A program made the position numbers and the translations under genes. Below are positions 54,876-64,000 of a stretch of DNA of 64,000 nucleotides, in pieces. Numbering within the stretch: position 1 is the first letter of the stretch; each line of letters opens with the position of its first letter. Below the pieces are notes generated by a model. It searched no databases. It saw only the letters and a list, made by a program, of their open reading frames with translations, and was not told the origin of the DNA. Source of the stretch: Porodaedalea pini (lineage: Eukaryota; Basidiomycota; Agaricomycetes; Hymenochaetales; Hymenochaetaceae); the NCBI GenBank assembly GCA_002794775.1, contig NBAY01000018.1:186001-250000 (forward strand). The letters run 5' to 3'.

Positions 54876-57218
54876 ATGCCAGTTCCCGTCCCTGCCTACG
54901 ACAGGTATCAAGCACACCGAGTCGTTAAACCGCGAAGCGACATCCAAAGCGCTTTCCCCCCATCAGTCGCTCCTCAACCTCCTTGCGACAACACACTCAA
55001 ACACGTAATCAAGTCCGCTTGTCAGCCCGCGGCTGTCCAAGCAGGATTCGCCTCTTTCCCGAATTCGCAAGAAATACGTTCGAACTGGCCAGCGACTGAG
55101 ACTTTTCAGTTCTGGGGACGGTGCACAGGTCTGCTTCTCGAGACCTCGAGTAGCTCAGGAGAGTTTGGATTTTCGACACGGGTTGACCGCTGCGGGAGAC
55201 GTAGCGATCAGTAAGCAGGTACACGCGGAAGCGTGCCGCTCGCCCGTGCGGGGATCGGACTCTCATTTGACGACAATGGGCCTGCAGCATTTCAGGGAGC
55301 GACTTGGTTCATCAGAGTCTGCTTGGGCGAGTTACGAGGCTGATGATGCTACATGTGCGGCCGGCTTTGCCTCAAGGGTGGATGCGTGGAACTTTGATCG
55401 AGGCAATGGTCCCCGTATGTACTATACGAAGGACGCATTCACATCCTTAGACTCAAACCAGTGCTTGGGTTACGACGTCGCGGAGCAACTTTGCGATAAT
55501 TTGCTTCAGTCCGCCACCACCCCTTTTGCGGACTTTGTTGACCGTATTGTTGCCACAGAAGTGACTCATGCAAGTGATCATTTTACCCTGGATACTCTGG
55601 AATCTCGTCCTCCGGTTGATATTGCTTGCCGCCGGCAGCAACCGGTGACCGCAGAGCCGCTCTCTAATCCCACGTATATTAGTGCATATCGTGCGATGGC
55701 CGAACCACTTTCCGAATGGATGGCAGACTATGTTTGGAAGGTTTGCACGGCGGGTATCAGCCTTCCTTGTCGATTTGTTGGCGTCGGGTATGCTATATGT
55801 CCTTGTTTGTCGCGACACTTTCACTCACTCTTTCCTTTAACAAGGACTCCGAGATATTATGTGGAGAAGCCGTCTTCTACTCTCGCAAAGTCAATTCACT
55901 CTGTACTGTGCTCCACGCTTCTTCAGCCATCGGCTATTGTCCTCGCTCTTTGGTACATAACGCGTTTACCTGTCTTTTTCGACGGGCAAACCGCAGGCGT
56001 TGACTTGACACCGTCTGAACTTGAGTTCAGGAAAGAACTCTATGGAGAAGGGCAATTTTATTCAGCATCAGGAGAGTGCAGTCAACTAGAATCCCGTGCT
56101 CCATTCAGGATTGCGCTGCTCGGTTGCATGTTGGCCAACAAATGGTTGGATGACCTTACGTTCTCAAACAAGACTTGGTACGTACCCTTTGTGCTGTCAA
56201 CACTTTCGGTTTGCTAATCCCATCTCTTCTCAGGCAAAGCATATCTGATGTGCCCATCCAAAGTATTAATCGGCTCGAGCTGACTGCGCTCGCTGCCTTG
56301 GGTCATGACCTTTCGGTTGCCCCGAAAGCCTGGGAATTGTGGCTCGCCCATCTTCGTCAGTATCAGTCGACAGTGTGCTCCTATCCCGCGCCCATCTGTC
56401 GTCCCTCAGCGAACGACTCGCACGCCATAGCTCGCAAGATGGTCATGGATCTCGCCCAGTTGCATAATTATTCTGGACCGAAGTCACCATCGATAATTGC
56501 GGCACAGCCCGTTTTTAGTCCTTTGCTTGTGTGCGACTTCGAGAACAAGTTTGAGCCATGCCAGGCCGGAAGGTTTGACCCCTTCGAGATCGATCTCGAT
56601 GAGGATGGGCCACTTCGAGAGGAGTACGTTCCTAAGCGAAGATCGTCTGCAACAAAAGCAGACGCACACAGACGATCAGTTTCTATCGAGACCAAGGATA
56701 TGATGCAGACATCGCCCCTCCTACCTCCGCCTTCTGAATGGAGCCCTCACGCAGATCCTCCTTTGCAGCGCGATACTAGACGCCGTGGAAGCTATCTTAC
56801 TGCGACGGTGCCTGGTCTAGGGAATGCATCTCATGGACGCTCTTTTTCAGCCGCTTATTCGCAGGCGTCAGCTTGGGATATGCAAATTGGATTAGAGTAC
56901 AGCGGATTGCCATCCCTGTCGCATCAAACAGATTCGAGAACTGTGCGTCCCAATCATGGCTTCCAGTCAACGTCATTTGGCTTTCCCATTCCCGTGGCCT
57001 GCCCGCCAACTAGCCACGCCAGGACGACATTGAACTCTGCCGCTCCCTCTGCTCAATCTAATGTGCACACGCGATCATACTCTCAATCTCACACCGGTGG
57101 TAACGATAACTGTTGTCTCCCACCAGTCTCGTGCTCCCAATATGTGGGACACCCTTCGGCATTTTTCCACGGTCAAGGAGATCCTAGTCATTTTCGGCCT
57201 CTGTGGCTCAAGACGTGA
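54876..57218 (+). CDS. Pcl/Pho80-like cyclin
   Basis: A cyclin of the fungal PCL group, partners of Pho85-type kinases in cell-cycle and nutrient control. The start is MPVPVPAYDRYQAHRVVKPR. A first intron is needed near 55120-55210 to switch frame; its exact limits (donor GTGCAC or GTCTGC) are uncertain. The cyclin box lies in the middle: LSEWMADYVWKVC, then after an intron PSAIVLALWYITRLP, then APFRIALLGCMLANKWLDDL with TFSNKTW, then QSISDVPIQSINRLELTALA and LGHDLSV. The C-terminal 300 residues are Ser/Pro/His-rich with an acidic patch (DPFEIDLDEDGPLREEYV). The KWLDD.TFSNKTW segment is the strongest diagnostic. An alternative start at MGLQHFRERLGSS (55276) would avoid the uncertain intron. 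Confidence 0.82.
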
Positions 57219-58513
57219 GCAGAGAAACGAATGCTTTGGTCCTTGTGGCCCTCGGCCCTGTTCCGCGTTCCCTTCTCTCTTTCCTCCGGCTTTGCTTCCT
57301 ACTTTAGGACGTCCGAGATAATCAACGACCTTCGCTGTTCATTGCTATCGTACAGCCTTCGACGTCTGCCTTTAGCATCCTCTTTCCGTGATCTTGCTTT
57401 TTTTTTCGTCTATCATCATTGCTATACGGACTCTACTGGATCGACTACCTTTCCACTGCGTGCGAGGTCATCTTCGCTGTTTTCGAGGAGTCATCGATCA
57501 TTTCAGCCACTTGCATTTGTTTCACGCATTTATTTAATCGCGTCAGATTTCGGGCCCCGTCACTGTCATCATAGCATCTTTGCGCCTCATTCTGTCCTCC
57601 ATCCGCGCCGCAATCAACGGTGTTCCGTTATATCGTACGCCTTCTCTTCCTTTGTTTGCATCCGCACTCCATCGCAGAGCTGCGCTTTGCCAACATCCGA
57701 CCAATGCATGTTCTGCGTCGAGTCGGAATTTTCTGTGGCCACATGCCCATTTGGAGATTCTGTTTGCGTTCTATCCCATGTCCACAGTGCACTAATTCCC
57801 TTCAGTTTTATCTTCTGTGTTATGATGCTTTTTTCTGATCCTCTTTCACACTCGATCCACTAAACGTTGAAAAAAAAAATCAGAAAAAGATGAATTCACG
57901 CATACGAACTTTTCTTTCTTTCTTTCTTATTTTCAATCCACCTTTCCCTTCGATCTCCCGATTCTCTTCTCTTCGCATCCATGCCTGCGATTACCCCTCC
58001 ACCTGATATCCCTTCATTCTGGTCGTCGTCCGACCGCACCCATCCCTTCATCGTTCCTGAGATTCTCCGCCTCTCCCCCTGACCCTCCACCCATCCCTTC
58101 CCCAGGTTGCCCTCCTCTCTCTCCTGCTCTTGTCTTCTCTTCTCCCTGCTCTTGCCTTTTTCTACCCCTCTTACCTTCTCCCCTCCTCTGCCTTCTCCCT
58201 CCCTTTCTCTTCACTCCTCCCTCCCTTTCCCTTTACTTCTCTCTTCCCCTCCCCACGCTCTCCCTTCCTCCACCTCCGTTCCGTTCAGTAAGTACATAGC
58301 CGTGTTTGTTCTTGTAAGCTTGCTGCGCTAAAGCTAGCCTTGCGAATCTGACAAATGTCGTGTACCGCTATGATAATGACTGTGAGAGCCGATAGCCGTG
58401 TATGGCAAAAGATCGTTGTGTCAGTAGGTACTAAGGTAGTGTCCCCGTCCCTTAGTCTCTTGCTGCCAAAAACTCCCAGCATCAGCTCTGAATGTCTATT
58501 ACTGACCTCAGAC
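57219..58513. other. 1.3-kb pyrimidine-rich intergenic region
   Basis: The + strand is C/T-rich from about 57230, and almost homopyrimidine in parts of 58090-58285 (runs of CCT, CTT, TCC). It includes an A-rich patch at 57869-57892 and a TTTC repeat at 57909-57928. Open frames here translate to Ser/Leu/Phe/Pro low complexity and are not supported as genes. It probably spans the cyclin 3' untranslated region and the upstream control region of the RING gene. Confidence 0.55.
57909..57928 (+). repeat. (TTTC)n microsatellite
   Basis: TTTC repeated four to five times at the left border of the strong polypyrimidine region. Confidence 0.6.
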
Positions 58514-60187
58514 ATGGACTTAGATCTGAGGTGCAATAGCCTGTCATGCAGGAAGACATTGATAGACAAGGCCGTCGTGGTAAGCTTATAGGAGCCCTGT
58601 CCAGTGCGATGTCCTCGTTCTTAATGCCTTGCCCTTGTCACACAGACCACTTGTGAGGGCTGGTCAATCTGCTTAAAGAGCGCTATATCTAATATCCTTA
58701 GGTTCCCATATCTTTTGCGGTACACCTCATCTCTGAACCACTTCCGCCGTTGGCTAATACGAGGTCTAGTGGAGTGTGCTAACGAGCTATTCACCTCTGC
58801 GCAGCTCTGTCCAGGTTCGACCTCGTTTATTCACGTGCTACGAGGGCTAACGCTTCTTGGTTTCTCTAGCTTGCGAAACTCATCTGTCTGAAGCGTGAGT
58901 TTGAGCTGATTGTATGCTAAGTGGTCTTATATTCGACCCACTGGAATTAGTGACGACGTTGTGGTATGCCTTGATATTTCTCTTTCTCTTACAAGGATAC
59001 TAAATTATTGCAGGTCTCATCTCTACATCCCTCCAATGACTACAAGACGGTGGGTCTTAGCGCAGATTAACATATGATCATCTCATTTTCGCACTCCAGT
59101 CTGTCCTGTCCGGCCTGGGGCCATCCCTCATTCTTGAGATATGTGGGAGAGCCATATCGTTCTGGCAATATCAAACCCACCAAGAATAGTAAGCTAGATA
59201 TCTTACCATTCCTAACATTCAGCTCTCCTGAGATTCAGTCAATCAGCTCTTTCCAGCAAGCTGTTCTCAAGAATATGAACGAACGCAATGCTCAGCTGCA
59301 GAAACAACTTGACAATGTCATTCGAGAAGGTTCAAACTGCTTATATGCTATCACATTGAATCACATTGAACCCCTTTGATATACTGCATAGCGAATGGGG
59401 AGCTTAATCTTATGAACAACAAAGTGCAAGGACTGGAGAAAGAACTCGAAATGGAACGCCGCAAGCTTCGTGAAATGCAAGACTCCGCAAGAGAACGAGA
59501 CAAGGAATACCAGAAACTCAAAGTTCGTGTAATTATATCCTATTTTATCGTATCCTCCTGCCAATCATTCACTAGAATCACTACGATAAAATCAAGAGAA
59601 AGGCTCTCCTAGCGCCTAACGCTTTGGCCAACGATGGCTTTGCAGCGCCGATGCCTCTTCAGACTGAAAATCAGATGGCCGCTGAGCGGCAAATGCACAA
59701 GGGGAGAGGAAACATGTTCGCAAACGCAGGAGGTGTCAGCGCTGTGGTCGGTGGCATGGAGGCCAACGGTGTTCGTCTCAGCTTCACCATCACCTCACTC
59801 CTGGAGTTGATATTGATTTACTGCGCAAACAGATCCAAAAGACGCCCCTGCGGGGCGTCGGCATGGGCGGACACCATGTTTCCGACTGGCAGCCGTTGAA
59901 TCACCACGATGTACCCACTTTCCGTGTTCCTAGCGCCTCTGATCAGTCGGCAAGCGCTGATGAAGTGGAAAACATCTTGGGCGCATCGCGTCAAGTGAAC
60001 CGCCAGTTCATGCCGCGCCCTGTGAACAACGCTGCCCAGTATAACGGAAGAATGATGTCCGGCCAATCTGGTGAGTCAGAATCGCAGTCTTAGAAATCCA
60101 GACGGTATTTTGACGGCTTCTTCAGGATCTGCTATGCAGTCAAACACCCGACGAGCGAAGGGCTTCCGACCCGCAGGCGCACGGTAA
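58514..60187 (+). CDS. HEI10/CCNB1IP1-like RING E3 ligase
   Basis: HEI10 (CCNB1IP1, Zip3 group) proteins are RING ligases that mark meiotic crossover sites. The gene is broken into about a dozen tiny exons, so only splicing reveals it. MDLDLRCNSLSCRKTLIDKA starts the RING; the next exons give VTTCSHIFC, then GLVECANELFTSAQLCP and ACETHLSEADDVV. This is a C-x4-C...C-x-H-x2-C...C...C-x2-C RING. It is followed by VSSLHPSNDYKT, SVLSGLGPSLILEICGRAIS and FWQYQTHQEYSFQQAVLKNM, then a coiled coil (NERNAQLQKQLDNVIREANG, LEKELEMERRKLREMQDSAR). The tail is Gly/Gln/Asn-rich and ends RRAKGFRPAGAR. About 335 residues. RING, central coiled coil and the GRAISFW segment fit CCNB1IP1 family architecture. Each junction is GT-AG with preserved phase. 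Confidence 0.82.
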
Positions 60188-60468
60188 AGCCCACTGCTCT
60201 GCTCTGCTCTGCTCTAGGCCTTTAATTCATGCTATGTGTTCCACTGTGTACAATCTTCTGCAAGGAGATTACTGTCATGCCCGCTATGTGTCTATAATAC
60301 AAATCTCATAATCAGGAAAAGCTGTACGGTAAATATAATATCCAAGACATATGTGTTCGACGTAAGAGCGAATGCAGGACGAGTACGAGTAAGCGTGCAT
60401 ATGAGTTGATATGATGTAGGGAAGCAAGAAATATCAGAGGCAAAGTAAAAAGGAAGAAATACGTAAAA
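60188..60468. other. Convergent spacer
   Basis: 281 bp between the RING gene and the minus-strand gene to its right. It contains the CTGCT repeat; nothing else recognised. Confidence 0.55.
60194..60215 (+). repeat. (CTGCT)n tandem repeat
   Basis: CTGCT is repeated four times just downstream of the RING gene stop codon. Confidence 0.8.
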
Positions 60469-63400
60469 TCAATCTCGACGCAACACTCCGTTCTTCTCGT
60501 CGTCTAGATACCGGCCAATAGCCAAGATATCCTGACCTCCAGCCCTACGCAAGTAACCAGCTAGTATGTTTGTATCCGCATGCGGCAGCAGATCGGCGAG
60601 TTTTCCAACCTGCGCGTCGATGTCAGGCGACGCCTCCGTACCGGGGCTCGACGCGTTCCGCGCTAGCGACGGCGCCACCGACGGACTGCGCTTGATCGAC
60701 CTCCCTTGGCCCGCCTCGCCCTCGCTCTCCCCAGTCCCCGGTGCAGTCGTCTTCGGCGCAATAACGCTCTGCGCACGCTGCACGCGTCCCGGCGGCGCGC
60801 GCGGGCCACCGGGCAGCGACGGCGACGCGCTGATCTGCACGGGGCGCGGGGCGGGTGCGGGCGCGGGCACGGTCTGCTGGCGCTTGCTGAGCAGCTTGTT
60901 GGGCGCCGCGCTGGCTGCGCCCTGAACGACGGGGCGGTCCTTCTTCACGCTCGTCTTGCGCCCGATGGACGCAAAGAACCCGCCTCTCCGCCGCCGCCGC
61001 CGGTGGACTTGCTGCTGCCAAGCGAGGAGGGGATGCTGCGCATCGACGCGCTGCCGCCGAGCCGCGCGGGCTGCTGCGCGGGCGTCCCGAGCGCGAGCGT
61101 CGGGTACGGAAGCGTCGGCGGCGGACCCTGCGGGAGCGTCTGGTCCTCGGACGGCTTTTGCAGAAGGTCGGTGGCGACGTAGGCGTCGACGCGTTTCGGG
61201 AAGGTCATTTCGGAGCTTATGGACGCGCGCGAGGGATGGCGCGGTTGGAAGGTGAAAGAGCGCTCAGTGGGGCTCCTTACTGCCGCAGGAGACATAGATT
61301 TTCGCTTCGCTGCTTTGCCCGGGACGGTGACTATACGGAAGAACGTAAGGAGCATTATTTCCAGAAACAGAACGAATAGAACCGAGGGACTCACGATTGT
61401 GTTTTGTGCTCACAACCCAGTCTCCAAGACCCGGATCGTGGTTCGCCAGCTCGTTGATTTTTCGTGCATAGCCAAAGCTACGCTCAAGGGGGCTCTTCCT
61501 CGCCGTCACGTCGCCAAAGTGCATCGCATCGGGCCACGCCGACTTGATTTTCGCAACATATACGACCTTTGGACGCGTCGGTGCACGCTCATGTTCGTGA
61601 GAGTAGCGCTCCTGTGGATGTCGCTCGTGCGAGAGGCTGCTGCGCGTGACGCGCGCGTCACGGAGAGCCTCGACGGCGGGCGCGGCAGCGTGGAGAAGCG
61701 CTTGAGCGCGAAGTCGAACATCTTCTGCGGCTTGCTGTTCGCGTCCTGCGAATCCGCACGCGGCGATGGCAGGGGCGACGACACGAGCGGGTCGGGCAAC
61801 GGCTTCGTCACGGTGATATCTCCTACGTTGTCATAGTCGTCATCCGAATAATCGGAGCTCGAGCTGCTGGACAGCGGCTCGCCGCCCTTGAATGTCGATC
61901 GGCTCTCCTCCCGTCTTAGATCAATGCCGGACCTTCTTTCAATCACGCTGTGTTCTTTGGACGGTTCGTTCTGCTTTGGCAAGGGTGCATCAGACGGCGG
62001 AGACACTGGGCTGGTGCTATGCGTTAACCCTGCCGCCTCGTCAATAGCAGCTGTCACATCCTTGACAAGCTCGTCCATCGTATTTTTACGCTTCAGCGCC
62101 TGTCGCTCCTGCTGGTCCTGCTTCACAGACAGGTGCGGCGGCGTGGCATCTGTAACAATAACCGAGGTGATCGGGAAGGCACCCTCTCGCATATGACCCT
62201 TGCTCTTCACAGAATCCTCAGACTGCGAGTTGACAAGTGTGGACGACGTGCTGCGCGCAAAAAAAAAAAAGCAAACGTAATTAGCACTTGCGCAGTTGAA
62301 ACAAAACAAAAACGAGTTGCACGCACGTTGACGGGGTCATCGCAGGTGATGTCACCTCGGGATGTCGCACGATGGGTGACGACGCCTGCTCCTGCTTTGA
62401 ATTGATGGATGTGTCAGACCTTCTCTTCGCAAGCGAAGATGAGCCGGAGCTCGGCGCGTGCAGGCGCGGCGGGCGGGGTGGTGGCGGCGAGTCGCGTGCG
62501 GGCGGGAGGATCTGGCGGGGCGGCGAGGGTAGAGGACCGGCGGTGGCGTGCACGCCGGGCTGGTAGTATAAGTAGGGAGAGGGTGCCCCGACTGCGGGCG
62601 GTGATGATGCTGATGGTGAGGTTGTCATAACATATTGCGGCGGTGACTGCGATCCGCTGGAGGAGGCATAGGAGGAGTATGCGACGGAAGAGAGCGAGGG
62701 GGCTTGCCACATCTGTTTTGGGTCGATGCTAACGACGACGGGACTGATGTTCTCGTCGCGCGGGGTGCGGGGTGCAGTGCCATTACTGGAGCTGCTGCCG
62801 CCGTTAGGCGGAGGCTGCTGCGAGCGGCGCTTTGGCTCTTTGGATGTCGAGGACGACTGGGCACACGGGTCACCCGTCCCTGAGGATGACGCGCCCTCAG
62901 AGAGCAGCGACGTCTGAGAACGCGACGGCGTCTGGAAAATTGGCGACAGCTGTGCAGCGTGGACGGGGGCGGCATCCGGCGCAGTGGCAGTGCGCGCCTT
63001 CGTCTCGTCGAGCCGCAGCTCCACGTCCGTCTTCATCGTCCCCGAGGTCGGTGAGATCGCCGTGCTGGTGCCCACGATTCCAATATCGCGCGATCCTTTC
63101 CTCAGACGGTGGCCCGGCCTGCGTCTGCCTGCTTTGCTCGCAGAGTTGCCGGAGGTTATGTTTGCACTAGGGTTAGTGTGAATGACAACGCGACGCGCGC
63201 CGCTGAGGACTGCCTCGGACTGCGAGCGCTGGTGTTGATGTCGGTCCGATGAGGATGTGGTAGTGTTAGTAGACGTCGACTCGGCACTCTCATGCCGCGC
63301 CAGCAGCGGTGGCGTCGGGTGTGCGACGGCAGGCGCGGAGAGCGGTGGGGTGAAGTAGCTGAGGTTCGTGTACGCGCTGGGGCTCGCGTCTGGCGGAGCG

Positions 63401-64000
63401 ACGAGCGCAAAGGTGCCGACGATGCCGCGGCGCACGAGGAGGGCGCTCGTTGCTGCCGAACTCAAATTCGACTTCGCAGACGAGCTCGAGTTGGACGGGA
63501 ATGCAGACGGTGGATGAGAGGACGACGGCACTGAGAATTGTGCTTGTGCTTGTGCTTGTCCTGGCAAACGCATGCGCTGTGCTTCGACTCGGCCGAATCC
63601 GTCGCTTAGCGTGGACGTGGTCCCTCTTCTATATTCCTCGCGTAGTGACTCGCGCTCTGGCTCTGGTTCTGGCTCTGGTTCTCGCTCAGACCCGTCCGTC
63701 TCAGAGTCCATCTGCACGATGGCGACGCGTCGTTTGTCGGACGCGCCGTGCGAGTTCATCCTGCGCCGGGGGCCGGGGGCTGCCTCGAATTCGGAGTCAG
63801 GGACGGGAGCCATGGCTGGTGGTGCTGGTGCTGGCGATGGTGCACTTTGCTCCTGCTCGTCCCTCCGTTCTGTCTGTTTTTGTTGCGCTGGATGCAAAGG
63901 GAGAGTGAGATGCGTTACGGGCGCCCGTGAGCCGGAATGTGCACGTTTCCATTGGCGGGTGATGCGGCTTCCATAACCAGTGCCAACGCCCGTGCCATCC
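60469..64000 (-). CDS. Large low-complexity protein with C-terminal UBA/CUE-like segment (5' end outside window; two apparent frameshifts)
   Basis: I do not recognise this gene by name. Its frame is open at the right edge of the window (GVGTGYGSRITRQWKRAHSG), so the start is beyond 64000. The first 530 visible residues are Ser/Pro/Ala/Arg-rich and disordered, with EPEPEPEPE and QAQAQAQ repeats. An intron near 62250-62330 leads to SQSEDSVKSKGHMREGAFP and an acidic SSSSSSDYSDDDYDNV stretch. Ordered pieces follow: KVVYVAKIKSAWPDAMHFGD, KINELANHDPGLGDWVVSTK, and after another intron LTVPGKAAKRKSMSPAAVRS. The C-terminus, DAQVGKLADLLPHADTNILA then GYLRRAGGQDILAIGRYLDD, looks like a three-helix UBA/CUE fold. 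Continuity requires a frame change near 61640-61660 and another in the GGC run near 61000; neither has a usable intron, so they may be assembly errors or real lesions. Confidence 0.6.

Noticed and set aside
57231..57863. 210-codon frame after the cyclin
   Set aside because: Translation of a pyrimidine-rich stretch (Ser/Phe/Leu/Pro runs), lying in the probable 3' untranslated region.
1..64000. CRISPR arrays, bacterial operons, tRNA or rRNA genes, biosynthetic gene cluster
   Set aside because: No regularly spaced repeats, no cloverleaf or rRNA-like sequence noticed by eye, and no synthase-type core genes. tRNA absence should be confirmed with a dedicated search.

Overview
This window reads as nuclear DNA of a basidiomycete fungus, most likely an Agaricomycete. 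Genes are compact and intron-dense. Nearly all are interrupted by 45-100 nt GT-AG introns with CTAAC/CTGAC-like branch sites. They sit on both strands, often as divergent pairs separated by only 100-250 bp, and the transposons are fungal types (a Ty3/Gypsy chromovirus and a Tad-like LINE). The species call is inference. I rebuilt gene models by hand, choosing splice sites that keep frame and restore family motifs. Summed exon lengths divide by three for PI31, PRP5, the MFS transporter, the aminotransferase, EMC3, the Trp/Gly-rich protein, kinesin-8 and RanBP1.

Layout. 1-14 kb: proteasome regulator PI31 (-) divergent from the spliceosomal DEAD-box helicase PRP5 (+), an MFS drug/polyamine-type transporter (+), a ferric reductase (-), 1.9 kb with no recognised gene, then a kynurenine-type aminotransferase (+). 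14-26 kb: a Slh1/ASCC3-family ribosome-quality-control helicase (-) divergent from EMC3 (+), a Trp/Gly-repeat protein with a conserved C-terminal domain (-), and dihydroorotase (-). 26.4-39 kb: a nested transposon block. A 6.3 kb Ty3/Gypsy chromovirus with 413-bp LTRs sits inside a roughly 6.3 kb LINE on the opposite strand. The LINE itself appears to have landed in what was a short shared promoter between dihydroorotase and kinesin-8. 39-50 kb: kinesin-8 (+), an Emp24/p24 cargo receptor (-) divergent from RanBP1 (+), mitochondrial ClpX (-) divergent from the splicing factor cactin (+). 50-64 kb: ubiquitin-activating enzyme E1 (+), a Pcl-like cyclin (+), more than 1 kb of pyrimidine-rich DNA, a HEI10/CCNB1IP1-like meiotic RING protein (+), and the 3' part of a low-complexity protein with a small C-terminal UBA/CUE-like segment, running off the right edge (-).

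Most genes are housekeeping: protein turnover and quality control (PI31, UBA1, ClpX, EMC3, Slh1), splicing (PRP5, cactin), transport and cell division. They are not a pathway cluster. I did not find a new defence or biosynthetic system. The observations most worth following are the nested element and its effect on a bidirectional promoter, a candidate -1 frameshift site between gag and pol, a Slh1-type helicase lacking its last Sec63 domain, the WG/GW-rich protein as a possible Argonaute-hook protein, and a CACGTGA motif repeated in promoters.
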